The notes under the pieces are model-generated. The model saw only the letters and a program-made list of their open reading frames with translations. It did not search any database and was not told the origin of the DNA. Shown piece after piece: positions 16,672-25,391 of a DNA stretch of 64,000 nucleotides. The DNA lies in NCBI GenBank assembly GCA_964454335.1, contig CAYVVT010000012.1:29600-93599 (forward strand), written 5' to 3'. How positions within the stretch are numbered: position 1 is the stretch's first letter; every line of letters begins with the position of its first letter. A program made the translations under genes and the position numbers. The DNA is from CAYVVT01 sp964454335. Its GTDB lineage: Bacteria > Fidelibacterota > UBA8477 > JABMPR01.

Positions 16672-17802
16672 ATGAAACGTAAACTGATCGTACTCTCACC
16701 TATAATCCTGCTGGTCGCAGGTTTCATTGTCATGCAGTTGCTGTCTTCCTTCAAGGAGGAGAAATCCAGACGCCCTGCCGTTGTGCGGCCGAAGGTGGTG
16801 GAAACAGTGGTGGTTGAATTGCGTGACGTACCCGCTCGTCTCATCAGCTACGGCACCATCGCCTCCAAGCAGCCGGTGACGCTTATCAGCGAGGTCTCGG
16901 GTACCTTGATGCAGGGTGACATTCCATTTCAACCCGCTCAGTCCTTCAGGAAGGGTGATCTCCTCTTGCGGATTGACGACCGTCAGATAAAGCTGGAGCT
17001 CAACAGCACCAAGAGTGACCTGCTCACTGCGCTTTCCTCCCTCATGCCGGAGATCAAGGTGAGTTCTCCGGAGATCTATGCGACCTGGCAACGCTATTTC
17101 GATTCCATCAGCTTTGATTCAAGCCTCTCTGAATTGCCAAGCGTCAGTGATCAGCGCATCAAGGCGCTGCTGACCCGATTCAACATCTATAAACTCTACT
17201 TCGCCGTCCGGAACATGGAGATCAGAGCGGAAAAGCATTATTTCCATGCACCCTTCAACGGCTCCATCGTCTCAACTCAACTCAGGGTTGGCAGCGTGGC
17301 GGCCCCTGGCTCCCGCCTGGGAGAGTTGATCAACCTTGATGATCTGGAAGTAGAGATCCAGATCCCTGCCCAGGACGTTCGCTGGCTCGATCAGGACGCG
17401 CCGACCCGCCTCATCACCCCGGATGGACAGCAAGCCTGGCAGGGTCACATCGATCGCATTGGCAGCAGCATCGATGACAGGACACAATCCGTCCTGGCCT
17501 ATATCAGGATCGATGAGACTGGTGACCTGGCCCCGCTGGTCGGTGTGTTCGTCAATGCCGAGATCGAAGCCCAGACCATCCCTGAAGCCCTTGAAGTCCC
17601 GCGTCGCGCGGTCTACGAGGAACGCTACGTCTATCTCATTCAGAATGGATCATTTCAGCAGCGGGAGGTGGAGATCGGTTTTGATGAGGGGGATCAGTAT
17701 GTCATCACTTCCGGTTTGACCTCAGGCGATACCCTGGTGACGGAGCTGCTGCAGGGAATCGCCCCTGGCATGCCTGCCCGCAGTCGTACGAACCTTGAAT
17801 AA
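16672..17802 (+). CDS. RND efflux membrane-fusion (periplasmic adaptor) protein
   Basis: A 376-aa AcrA/MexA-like adaptor. It has an N-terminal signal or anchor helix (residues about 4-25), a lipoyl-type hairpin domain (SEVSGTLMQGDIPFQ and FRKGDLLLRID near 75-105), a short helical stretch, a second lipoyl half (HAPFNGSIVSTQLRVGS near 185-201), a beta-barrel and a membrane-proximal domain (LEVPRRAVYEE near 305). No lipobox Cys is seen. The inner-membrane pump starts 14 nt downstream. No TolC-like outer-membrane gene is in the window, so the channel must be encoded elsewhere. Confidence 0.92.
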   Translation: MKRKLIVLSPIILLVAGFIVMQLLSSFKEEKSRRPAVVRPKVVETVVVELRDVPARLISYGTIASKQPVTLISEVSGTLMQGDIPFQPAQSFRKGDLLLRIDDRQIKLELNSTKSDLLTALSSLMPEIKVSSPEIYATWQRYFDSISFDSSLSELPSVSDQRIKALLTRFNIYKLYFAVRNMEIRAEKHYFHAPFNGSIVSTQLRVGSVAAPGSRLGELINLDDLEVEIQIPAQDVRWLDQDAPTRLITPDGQQAWQGHIDRIGSSIDDRTQSVLAYIRIDETGDLAPLVGVFVNAEIEAQTIPEALEVPRRAVYEERYVYLIQNGSFQQREVEIGFDEGDQYVITSGLTSGDTLVTELLQGIAPGMPARSRTNLE

Positions 17803-17816
17803 GCCTGGGAACACCC

Positions 17817-20800
17817 ATGCAGCGCATCATTGAATTCTTTACCCGATTCCCCGTCTGGACCAACGTCCTGCTCATCAGCGTTGTGCTGTTCGGCTTCTTT
17901 GCCCTGCAGGGGCTGCGTTATTCAACATTCCCGGAATTGCCGCCGAATGTGATCACCATCCAGGTCCTGTACCCCGGTGCTTCCCCGGAAGAGGTGGAAG
18001 AAGGCGTGGTACTGAAGATCGAGGAAAACCTCGATGGGCTGGAAGGGATCGAGCGGGTCACCTCCACCTCATCCGAGAACCTAGGCCGCGTCAATGTGGA
18101 AACCCTCCGCGACGCTGAGATCGAAAAGGTCCTCACCGATGTCAAGAATGCTGTGGACCGTATCAGCTCTTTCCCCCTGGGAGCCGAGAAACCGGTTGTC
18201 TTTGAACAGAAATTCCGCTCCAGAGCACTCTCCGTGGTCCTTTTCGGTGAAGCAGACCTGTACAACCTGAAGATCATTGCCGAGGATCTGAGGGACGAGC
18301 TCATCGCGACTGAGGAGATCTCCCAGGTGGCCATACAGGGATATCCCGGTCTGGAACTATCCATCGAGGTGTCAGAAGCCGATCTGCGGCGTTATCAGCT
18401 CACCTTTAATGAGATAGCCCAACGGGTGGCAGCTGAGAATGTCAATATCTCGGGCGGGAAATTCGACACCCGCGACGAAGAGATCCTCATCCGGGCTTCG
18501 GGCCGGAATTATCGGGCCGCTGATCTGGGCGACCTGGTTGTCCGGGGGGCGGGTGAAGGCAACATCATCTATCTCAAGGATGTTGCCACTATTCGCGAGC
18601 GCTGGGAGGATGTTCCAAACAAGAGCTACTACAACGGTCGTCCGGCCGTTGTCCTGAATATCGACAAGACCCGCCAGGAAAGCGTCCTTGCTGTGGCCGA
18701 ACGCGCGAAATCTATCGTGGAACGGTTCAACCGGGAGAATCCGGTGGTGGAGGCACTGGTGCTCAGTGACAATACCATCAGCCTGAGGCAGCGTATCGAT
18801 CTGCTCATAAACAATGGTTTCATTGGCCTGGCGCTGGTGGTTATGAGCCTCAGCTTCTTCCTGAACATGCGCATCTCATTCTGGGTCTCAATTGGGATCC
18901 CGTTCTCCTTCGCCGGGACTTTCATCGTATTGAACCTTGTGGGGATCACCATCAACGTCATCTCCCTCTTCGGGATGATCGTCGTCATCGGTATCCTGGT
19001 GGATGACGCCATAGTGGTCTCCGAGAGTATTTTCAGCCATTTCGAGCGGGGCAAATCAGCTTTCAGAGCGGCCATCGATGGCGCCATGCAGATGGTAGGC
19101 CCCGTGACCACTTCCATCCTTACTACCGTCCTTGCGTTCATGCCCTTCTTCTTCCTGGACGGCTTCCTGGGCAAATTCATCTGGAATATGGCAGCCGTAG
19201 TGGTGGCAGCGCTCCTGTTCTCCTTGATCGAAGCTTTTCTCATCCTGCCGGCGCACCTCGCACATTCCAAAGGTCTGCACTCACACCGTAAGGATTCGAA
19301 CATCCGCAAGCGCATCGAGAAGATCATCGGATTTCTCACGCACAGGATGTACGCACCCTCTCTGGCCTTTGCGTTGAGACACAAATGGGCGACGGTCACC
19401 ATGCCTTTTGTTTTCGTACTCATCACCGCTGGTCTGTTCAGTGGCGGCTTCATCGGTTTCACCTTCTTCCCCTTCATCGACGGCGATACCCTGCCTGTGA
19501 ATGTCAGTCTGGTTGCCGGGCGTCAGGAGAAGGATATTGAACAGGTACTCGAGGACATCGAACTCGTCGTGTGGGCTGTGAATGAGGAAATGAGTGCTCA
19601 GCGTGAAGATGGGGAAGTCCTCATTCAGGGGATCAAGCGCGACATCGGCTCGAATGATTTTGGCGACAATGGCAGTCACGTGGGCAAACTCACCCTGCAG
19701 CTTCTGGATGGTGAGGTCCGTAATATGGACAGCTATGTCATCGCCAACCGGCTCAGGGAAGCAGTGGGTCCGGTACCCGCAGCACAGAATATCTCCTTCG
19801 GACGTACCAGTCTCTTCGGCAAGCCGGTCTCCATCAGTCTGCTGGGCAGCAATATCCAGGAACTGCAGAAAGCCGGAGAACTGCTTGTGGCAGAATTGGA
19901 GGGATTCTCAACCCTCAAGGACGTATCCGTTTCCAACAAGGAAGGTCGTCGTGAGATCGACATCCAGTTGAAGGCCAGAGCCTACACCCTGGGCCTGACG
20001 CTTCACGATGTGGCCAACCAGGTCCGTCAGGGTTATTTCGGTCAGGAAGTCCAGAGGATCCAGCGTGGTCGTGACGAGATAAGGGTCTGGGTGCGCTACA
20101 GACCGGAGGACAGGGCTTCGCTCGGTTTTCTCGATCGAATGAGGATCCGCACTCCGGATGGATCGGAATATCCCTTTGGTGAACTGGCCACCTATACGCT
20201 TGAGCGCGGAATCACCAGCATCAATCACCTTGACAAGAAGCGCGAATTGACCGTCGAATCCGATCTTGCCGATGCAGGGCTTGATCTGCCGCCCATCCTG
20301 GCGGAGATCAGGGAGGATGTTATACCACGTATCCTGGCACAGGTACAGGGTGTCCAGGTTTCCTATGAGGGTCAATCCCGGGATCAGGCCAAGACTTCCG
20401 CTTCCTTCCAACGAACCTTTCCGCTGGCATTTGCCGGGATGTTCGTATTGCTGATCCTGGTATTCAGATCCTATCTCCAGGCAATTCTCATCTTCAGCCT
20501 GATACCTTTCGGCATCATCGGCGCCTTCTGGGGCCATGGCATCCAGGGGATCCAGGTGAATACGCTCTCCATATACGGGATCCTGGCCCTGGCGGGTATC
20601 ATTGTGAACGACAGCATCGTACTCGTGGATCAGATCAACCGCAACCTGCGTGAGGGTATGAAGATCTTCGATGCCGTCTATGAGGCTGGGATCGCACGTC
20701 TGCGGCCCATCCTGCTTACTACCTTCACCACTTCCTTCGGTTTGGCCCCCTTGATCTTCGAGCAGAGCCGTCAGGCACAGTTCCTGATCCCCATGGCAGT

Positions 20801-20969
20801 ATCGGTTGCCTATGGGCTGCTGTTCGGTACCTTCATTATCCTGGTTGTCCTGCCAGCTAGTTTTCTGATACTGAACCGTGTACGTGTGCTGTGGATGAAG
20901 CTGTACCATGGTGAAAGCATTGCACCTGAATCCGTGGAGCCCAGTGTCAGGGAACTGGCCGAACACTAA
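17817..20969 (+). CDS. RND-family multidrug/efflux inner-membrane transporter
   Basis: A 1050-aa AcrB-type proton-driven pump, the full usual length. TM1 lies at about residues 13-31, followed by the first periplasmic porter domain (PGASPEEVEEGVVLKIEE). TM2-6 lie at about 335-480, with the D-rich VGILVDDAIVVSE motif in TM4 holding the proton-relay aspartates. TM7 is near 525, then the second porter domain, and TM8-12 at about 865-1020 with GIIVNDSIVLVDQIN. It is co-transcribed with the adaptor. The heavy-metal CusA-type methionine clusters are not obvious, so a hydrophobic or amphiphilic substrate is more likely; the substrate is unknown. Confidence 0.94.
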   Translation: MQRIIEFFTRFPVWTNVLLISVVLFGFFALQGLRYSTFPELPPNVITIQVLYPGASPEEVEEGVVLKIEENLDGLEGIERVTSTSSENLGRVNVETLRDAEIEKVLTDVKNAVDRISSFPLGAEKPVVFEQKFRSRALSVVLFGEADLYNLKIIAEDLRDELIATEEISQVAIQGYPGLELSIEVSEADLRRYQLTFNEIAQRVAAENVNISGGKFDTRDEEILIRASGRNYRAADLGDLVVRGAGEGNIIYLKDVATIRERWEDVPNKSYYNGRPAVVLNIDKTRQESVLAVAERAKSIVERFNRENPVVEALVLSDNTISLRQRIDLLINNGFIGLALVVMSLSFFLNMRISFWVSIGIPFSFAGTFIVLNLVGITINVISLFGMIVVIGILVDDAIVVSESIFSHFERGKSAFRAAIDGAMQMVGPVTTSILTTVLAFMPFFFLDGFLGKFIWNMAAVVVAALLFSLIEAFLILPAHLAHSKGLHSHRKDSNIRKRIEKIIGFLTHRMYAPSLAFALRHKWATVTMPFVFVLITAGLFSGGFIGFTFFPFIDGDTLPVNVSLVAGRQEKDIEQVLEDIELVVWAVNEEMSAQREDGEVLIQGIKRDIGSNDFGDNGSHVGKLTLQLLDGEVRNMDSYVIANRLREAVGPVPAAQNISFGRTSLFGKPVSISLLGSNIQELQKAGELLVAELEGFSTLKDVSVSNKEGRREIDIQLKARAYTLGLTLHDVANQVRQGYFGQEVQRIQRGRDEIRVWVRYRPEDRASLGFLDRMRIRTPDGSEYPFGELATYTLERGITSINHLDKKRELTVESDLADAGLDLPPILAEIREDVIPRILAQVQGVQVSYEGQSRDQAKTSASFQRTFPLAFAGMFVLLILVFRSYLQAILIFSLIPFGIIGAFWGHGIQGIQVNTLSIYGILALAGIIVNDSIVLVDQINRNLREGMKIFDAVYEAGIARLRPILLTTFTTSFGLAPLIFEQSRQAQFLIPMAVSVAYGLLFGTFIILVVLPASFLILNRVRVLWMKLYHGESIAPESVEPSVRELAEH

Positions 20970-21064
20970 AACCTGACGATCGGCCTGATGGTACCCAGGT
21001 CATCACATCTTCCTAGAATGGTTGTGGGATCATCGTATTAGATCCCCAGCGCATTCAACTGATC

Positions 21065-21080
21065 TTCAGTAAATACTGAA
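21065..21080. repeat. Short inverted repeat before the cytochrome gene
   Basis: TTCAGTA-AA-TACTGAA is a 7-bp perfect inverted repeat just upstream of a possible promoter. It could be an operator or a small hairpin. Confidence 0.35.
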
Positions 21081-21094
21081 AGCCCAGATTTCCT

Positions 21095-21122
21095 TTGAAC
21101 GCTTGCCGGATTTGGACATATT
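21095..21122 (+). promoter_or_regulatory. Possible promoter of the multihaem cytochrome gene
   Basis: TTGAAC (21095-21100), 16-bp spacer, CATATT (21117-21122), about 45 bp before the ATG at 21168. It is the best match in a 198-bp intergenic gap. Confidence 0.4.
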
Positions 21123-21167
21123 CTGCTCCATCAAAGCAGCAGACACGAATCTAGGATACAGGATCAC

Positions 21168-22706
21168 ATGAACTTTTTCTCACGCTATCTGATGGTCCTC
21201 CAGATCATCTCACGGAACTGGCTGGGTCGCATCGGTGTCATTCTATCCACTACCGTCTTTTTCGCCTTCTTCGTCATCGAGGCCCTCTCGTTCATGGCCG
21301 TATTCCACAACACTTACGTAGGGATCGTCACCTACACGATCCTGCCTGCGCTGTGGCTGTTCGGGCTCTTGCTGGTGGAATTTGGCCTGCGTAAACAGGA
21401 CCTGGCGTTCTGGGCTACAGTGAGGTCGTTGTGGACGGGAGAGGGGGAGCAGAGATTCAAGGTCAATCCTGAATTCCGCCAGAAGGTCATCCCGATCCTG
21501 CTGGTCCTCACGGCAGCCAACATTCTCTTTATCGTACTGGTGAGTTCGAGAACCCTGCATTTCATGGATCAATCCGAATTCTGTGGTACGGCGTGTCATA
21601 CCATCATGGGTCCTGAATGGGCGGTATACAACGATTCGCCCCATGCCCGTGTCGCCTGCGTGGACTGCCATATCGGGGAGGGCGTCAGAGCCTTGGCCAA
21701 CTCGAAACTGAATGGTGCCTGGCAGGTCATATCCTCGACTTTCGATCTCTACCACAAACCCATTGAAACACCCATCCACAACCTGAGACCGGCGCGGGAG
21801 ACCTGCGAGAAGTGCCATTGGCCGGAGAAATTCTACGGTTCGAAACTGGTGCAGAATAAGCGTTATAAGGGAGATTCACTCAATACGCGGCAGTTCACGA
21901 CACTCAATCTGAAGATCGATGCCCAATATGGGGTCGGTCATGGTATTCACTGGCACATCGCTGAAGAGAACGAAGTTCGCTTCGTCTCCAAGCATGACAA
22001 GCGCGAGGAGATCTACTGGGTGGAGGTCCGTCGTCCGGATGGGTCCTACCACCGCTACACAAACACAAATCTTTCAGATTCCACAGAATTTGAAGAGGCC
22101 CAGATACCACGGATCATGGATTGTGTCGACTGTCACAACCGGGCCACCCACATCTATGAAACCCCTGATGATGCAGTGGACCTGCGCATCGCCAGGGATG
22201 AGATCGACATTGGGCTGCCATTCATCAAGAGAGAGGCCTTACACGCACTGACGCGGAGTTATGCCACAAAGGCCGACGGCATGCAGGGGATCAGAGATTA
22301 CCTGACAACGTTTTACAATCAGCAGTACCAGGAGGGTCAGATCGATGAGGCCAGTCTGCTGCACTCCATTACCAGCGTTCAGAATATCTATGACAGGAAT
22401 ATCTATCCGCACATGGGAATAGAATGGGATACCTATCCAAACCACATTGGACACCAGATCGGGGAGGGCTGTTTCGCCTGTCATAATTTCCAGAACACCG
22501 ACCAGAGTGAAGGTTGTTTCCGCTGCCACAGCAAGAACATGCAGGATGAGCAGGGGAATCATATCTCAGATGATTGTACGCTCTGCCACTCGATCCTCTC
22601 ACTGGGAGAGGACGATCCGTTGAAATACCTTACTGATGACGAGTTCGATACATTCGAAGAACACAAAAATAAATATCTTCGAGATGAGTATCTGGAAAGC
22701 TTCTAG
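21168..22706 (+). CDS. Membrane-anchored seven-haem NapC/NirT-like cytochrome c
   Basis: A 512-aa quinol-linked multihaem cytochrome. The N-terminal part has hydrophobic helices at about residues 20-40, 45-68 and 108-127, more than the single anchor of classical NapC. Seven haem sites are visible: CGTACH at 139 (a CX3CH form followed by TIM), CVDCH at 164, CEKCH at 213, CVDCH at 319, CFACH at 435, then CFRCH and CTLCH close to the C-terminus. The order of sites and the FCGTACHTIM block match cytochrome families that take electrons from menaquinol. It stands alone, with no reductase partner next to it. A role in anaerobic or extracellular electron transfer is plausible but unproven. Confidence 0.9.
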   Translation: MNFFSRYLMVLQIISRNWLGRIGVILSTTVFFAFFVIEALSFMAVFHNTYVGIVTYTILPALWLFGLLLVEFGLRKQDLAFWATVRSLWTGEGEQRFKVNPEFRQKVIPILLVLTAANILFIVLVSSRTLHFMDQSEFCGTACHTIMGPEWAVYNDSPHARVACVDCHIGEGVRALANSKLNGAWQVISSTFDLYHKPIETPIHNLRPARETCEKCHWPEKFYGSKLVQNKRYKGDSLNTRQFTTLNLKIDAQYGVGHGIHWHIAEENEVRFVSKHDKREEIYWVEVRRPDGSYHRYTNTNLSDSTEFEEAQIPRIMDCVDCHNRATHIYETPDDAVDLRIARDEIDIGLPFIKREALHALTRSYATKADGMQGIRDYLTTFYNQQYQEGQIDEASLLHSITSVQNIYDRNIYPHMGIEWDTYPNHIGHQIGEGCFACHNFQNTDQSEGCFRCHSKNMQDEQGNHISDDCTLCHSILSLGEDDPLKYLTDDEFDTFEEHKNKYLRDEYLESF

Positions 22707-22839
22707 ATAAATAGTCGAGACCCCTGCCTTTGAAGCGCAGACAAGTCTCAAAGCACTTCCTCCAGAACACGCAGGCGTGGATTTCAGACCATACGCCCGG
22801 CCAGTGACTTAAAATAATGCTCTAAATTCAATATTCCCT

Positions 22840-22867
22840 TTGACATAGCATAGCTAAAATTTATACT
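22840..22867 (+). promoter_or_regulatory. Promoter of the yicC-gmk-rpoZ operon
   Basis: TTGACA (22840-22845), 16-bp spacer, TATACT (22862-22867), with a predicted start near 22874 and the yicC ATG at 22890. The leader is therefore very short. Confidence 0.65.
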
Positions 22868-22889
22868 ATGCGGCTTTGAAAGAGGGTCT

Positions 22890-23774
22890 ATGATCAAAAG
22901 TATGACCGGCTTTGGCCGGGCCGAGAAAAAGGTAGGGGAGTTGGATCTCAGTGTTGAGATCCGATCGGTTAACAGCCGGTTCCTGGAGATCGTCTCACGT
23001 GCTCCACGCGGGATGGAATCCCTGGAGGATAAAGCCAGGCTGAAGGTACAGAACCGGATTCCCCGGGGGCGAATCATTGTTACGCTCAATCTAGGCAATG
23101 GCAAAGTCCAGCCTGGTACACCTCATCTGAACAGGCTCATCCTGAAAAAATACCGGGACATCGTAGCCGAAGCAGGCTCCATCCTGGGTAGCGAAGCAGA
23201 TCTGGAACTGCCGGATATCCTGGCATTGCCGGATGTGATCAGTCTGGAACTGGATCCTTCGGATCTGGCGACGCTGGAGCAGGCCATGGACGGTCTCATG
23301 GGTGAGGCCCTGGATCAACTCGACACCATGCGGAAACGTGAGGGCGAGCTGCTGGAAAAGGCCATCATGGATCAGATCCGGAACATGAGTGAAGTCGTCA
23401 CACGGATCAAAGCATGGGATGATGGACGTCTGGAGGAGGTTACCGGTCGTCTCAAGAAACGGATCAATGAGCTCAGTATAGATCAGGACGTGCCTCTTGA
23501 TGGCCAGCGCATGCAGCAGGAGATCCTGTTCTGGGCTGATCGTCTGGATATCACCGAGGAACTGGTGAGACTTGAAGCACACATCGAACATTTTCTGGAT
23601 CTTATGAAAAAGGATGAGGATGCTGGAAAGCGCATGAACTTCCTGCTCCAGGAGATGAACCGTGAAGCAAATACAGTTGGCAGCAAAGCCTATTCTACGG
23701 AGATCTCACATGCAGTGGTGGAGATCAAGAATGAGATCGAAAGAATTCGAGAACAAGTTCAGAATATCCAATGA
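22890..23774 (+). CDS. yicC: YicC/YloC family endoribonuclease
   Basis: A 294-aa protein of the YicC family, whose members have been shown to be RNA endonucleases and in E. coli affect RyhB turnover. It begins with the family signature MIKSMTGFGRAE and SVEIRSVNSRFLEI. It ends with the conserved C-terminal domain containing GKRMNFLLQEMNREANT and VVEIKNEIERIREQVQN. The length is standard. ATGA overlap with gmk gives translational coupling. The yicC-gmk-rpoZ order is widespread in bacteria. Confidence 0.95.
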   Translation: MIKSMTGFGRAEKKVGELDLSVEIRSVNSRFLEIVSRAPRGMESLEDKARLKVQNRIPRGRIIVTLNLGNGKVQPGTPHLNRLILKKYRDIVAEAGSILGSEADLELPDILALPDVISLELDPSDLATLEQAMDGLMGEALDQLDTMRKREGELLEKAIMDQIRNMSEVVTRIKAWDDGRLEEVTGRLKKRINELSIDQDVPLDGQRMQQEILFWADRLDITEELVRLEAHIEHFLDLMKKDEDAGKRMNFLLQEMNREANTVGSKAYSTEISHAVVEIKNEIERIREQVQNIQ

Positions 23775-24376
23775 GTAAGGGTTCGGGAATGATATTGGTG
23801 ATTGCCGGTCCGTCGGGAGCAGGCAAAGGGACCGTTGAAGATGCGATCATGGAACATTTTAAGGATATCCGTTTCTCGGTCTCCGTTACGACCCGTCCCA
23901 AACGTGATTACGAGGAAGAAGGCGTCCACTATTTTTTCATCTCCAGGGAGGATTTCCAGGAGAAGATCCGCGGTGATGAGCTTGTGGAGTGGGAAGAGGT
24001 GTTCTCCGGCAACGGCCATCTCTATGGTACACTGCGCTCCCACATCGACGACGCACTGACCAAGGGAAAGGTCATCCTACTGGATATCGATATCAAAGGC
24101 GGACTGAATGTGAAGCAGGCCTATCCTGAACAGTGTCTGTCGATCTTTATTCAGCCGCCATCAGTAGCGGAGCTTGAGAAGCGCCTCATCCATCGGGGAA
24201 CCGATTCTCCAGAACAGATCAAGATCCGTATGGCCCGCATGCCTGAGGAAATGGAATTGGGTAAACAATTTGATCATCAGATCGTGAATGATGATCTCCA
24301 ACGCGCTGTGCAGGAGGTCATCAGGATAATTGAAGAAAAAGTCTACGCAAATAAAGGAGTCAATACATGGGACTGA
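23771..24376 (+). CDS. gmk: Guanylate kinase
   Basis: Phosphorylates GMP and dGMP to GDP and dGDP with ATP. 201 aa. The P-loop GPSGAGKGT is at residues 13-21, and the GMP-binding SVTTRPKRDYEEEGVHY is at about 38-54. DIDIKGGLNVK and the Arg-rich lid follow. The start overlaps yicC by 4 nt and the end overlaps rpoZ by 10 nt. An internal ATG at 23789 is possible but would trim the N-terminus close to the P-loop. Confidence 0.97.
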   Translation: MSKGSGMILVIAGPSGAGKGTVEDAIMEHFKDIRFSVSVTTRPKRDYEEEGVHYFFISREDFQEKIRGDELVEWEEVFSGNGHLYGTLRSHIDDALTKGKVILLDIDIKGGLNVKQAYPEQCLSIFIQPPSVAELEKRLIHRGTDSPEQIKIRMARMPEEMELGKQFDHQIVNDDLQRAVQEVIRIIEEKVYANKGVNTWD

Positions 24377-24696
24377 AGACAATCCCCTTCCGGAAACTGG
24401 AAGAACATACTGAAGATATCTTTGAAGCGGTAACCATTATCGCCAAACGTGCCCGCAAGATCATTGGCGACCGCTATATCATTCAGGAAGAATTGCGGCG
24501 TGAGGAGGAGAATCTTGAGGAGATCGGCGGCGATACCGAGCTGCCCAGCTTCGAGATGGATTCCATCGACAGGGAAGAATTTGAGAAAGTAGCCAAGCCC
24601 ACCACCCAGAGCATCGATGAGCTGCTCACCGGTGAGATCGATTGGAAATACGAGGAATCCGAGTCAGCTGAAGAGGACGAAGAAGGCGCAGAGTAG
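24367..24696 (+). CDS. rpoZ: RNA polymerase omega subunit
   Basis: A 109-aa omega/RPB6-like protein that helps assemble the beta' subunit. The core helix motif is EAVTIIAKRARKI at residues 20-32, followed by a short region and a very acidic C-terminal tail (KYEESESAEEDEEGAE). The segment KPTTQSIDELLTGEI is often seen in FCB-group omega proteins. GGAG lies before the ATG. The position directly after gmk supports the call. Confidence 0.9.
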   Translation: MGLKTIPFRKLEEHTEDIFEAVTIIAKRARKIIGDRYIIQEELRREEENLEEIGGDTELPSFEMDSIDREEFEKVAKPTTQSIDELLTGEIDWKYEESESAEEDEEGAE

Positions 24697-24702
24697 GACC
24701 TG

Positions 24703-25380
24703 ATGGCTACCCGGGAAGAGATCAAGCGCTTTGTACAGGAAGAGTTGGAGATCTTCGGTGGTCCACTGTATCAGACGGATCAGAAGGAAGCGGATAACAA
24801 GATGAGCGACGCATCTGCGGCAGACATGACCCTGGATGGATTCTACGAACAGATCCATGACTGCCAGAAATGCACTCTGGGAGGTACCCGGACGAATTTC
24901 GTCTTTGGTGTCGGTCATCCGAACGCGGATCTCATGTTCGTCGGCGAAGCGCCTGGCGAACAGGAGGATCTGCAGGGTGAGCCCTTCGTGGGCCGTGCCG
25001 GCAAGCTGCTGGATGACATTCTCAGGGCCATCGATCTTTCCCGGGAGCAGGTGTATATCGCCAATGTCCTGAAATGCCGGCCACCAAACAACAGGGATCC
25101 CAGATCAGATGAGATCGAACTGTGTGAGCCCTATCTGAAACAACAGATAGAACTCATCAAACCGAAATTGCTGGTTGCCCTGGGACGGATATCAGCTACT
25201 ACCCTGCTGCGGACCAAGGATTCCCTCACGAATATGCGTGAGAAGGTCTACAGCTACCATGGGACCGACATGGTAGTGACCTACCATCCGGCTGCACTGT
25301 TGCGAAATCCAAACTGGAAACGCCCGGCCTGGGAAGATTTCAAGAAGATCCGCGACATGTACCGTGAGAAGACTGCCTAA
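24703..25380 (+). CDS. Family 4 [4Fe-4S] uracil-DNA glycosylase
   Basis: Removes uracil from DNA. 225 aa. An N-terminal extension of about 45 residues precedes the catalytic domain. Cluster ligands begin with CQKC near residue 53; others are in LKCRPPNNRDP and ELCEPYL. The active-site motif GEAPGEQEDLQG is near 85-96 and the second motif TYHPAALLRNP is near the C-terminus. The family is shared by UdgA enzymes and the SPO1 polymerase-like domain; stand-alone length and motifs favour glycosylase. It lies 6 nt after rpoZ and 11 nt before dnaB. Confidence 0.93.
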   Translation: MATREEIKRFVQEELEIFGGPLYQTDQKEADNKMSDASAADMTLDGFYEQIHDCQKCTLGGTRTNFVFGVGHPNADLMFVGEAPGEQEDLQGEPFVGRAGKLLDDILRAIDLSREQVYIANVLKCRPPNNRDPRSDEIELCEPYLKQQIELIKPKLLVALGRISATTLLRTKDSLTNMREKVYSYHGTDMVVTYHPAALLRNPNWKRPAWEDFKKIRDMYREKTA

Positions 25381-25391
25381 GGAGCGAATTC

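Noticed and set aside
19908..20966. 352-aa ORF on the minus strand
   Set aside because: It is a shadow of the RND transporter gene; composition is that of reversed coding sequence and no motif is seen.
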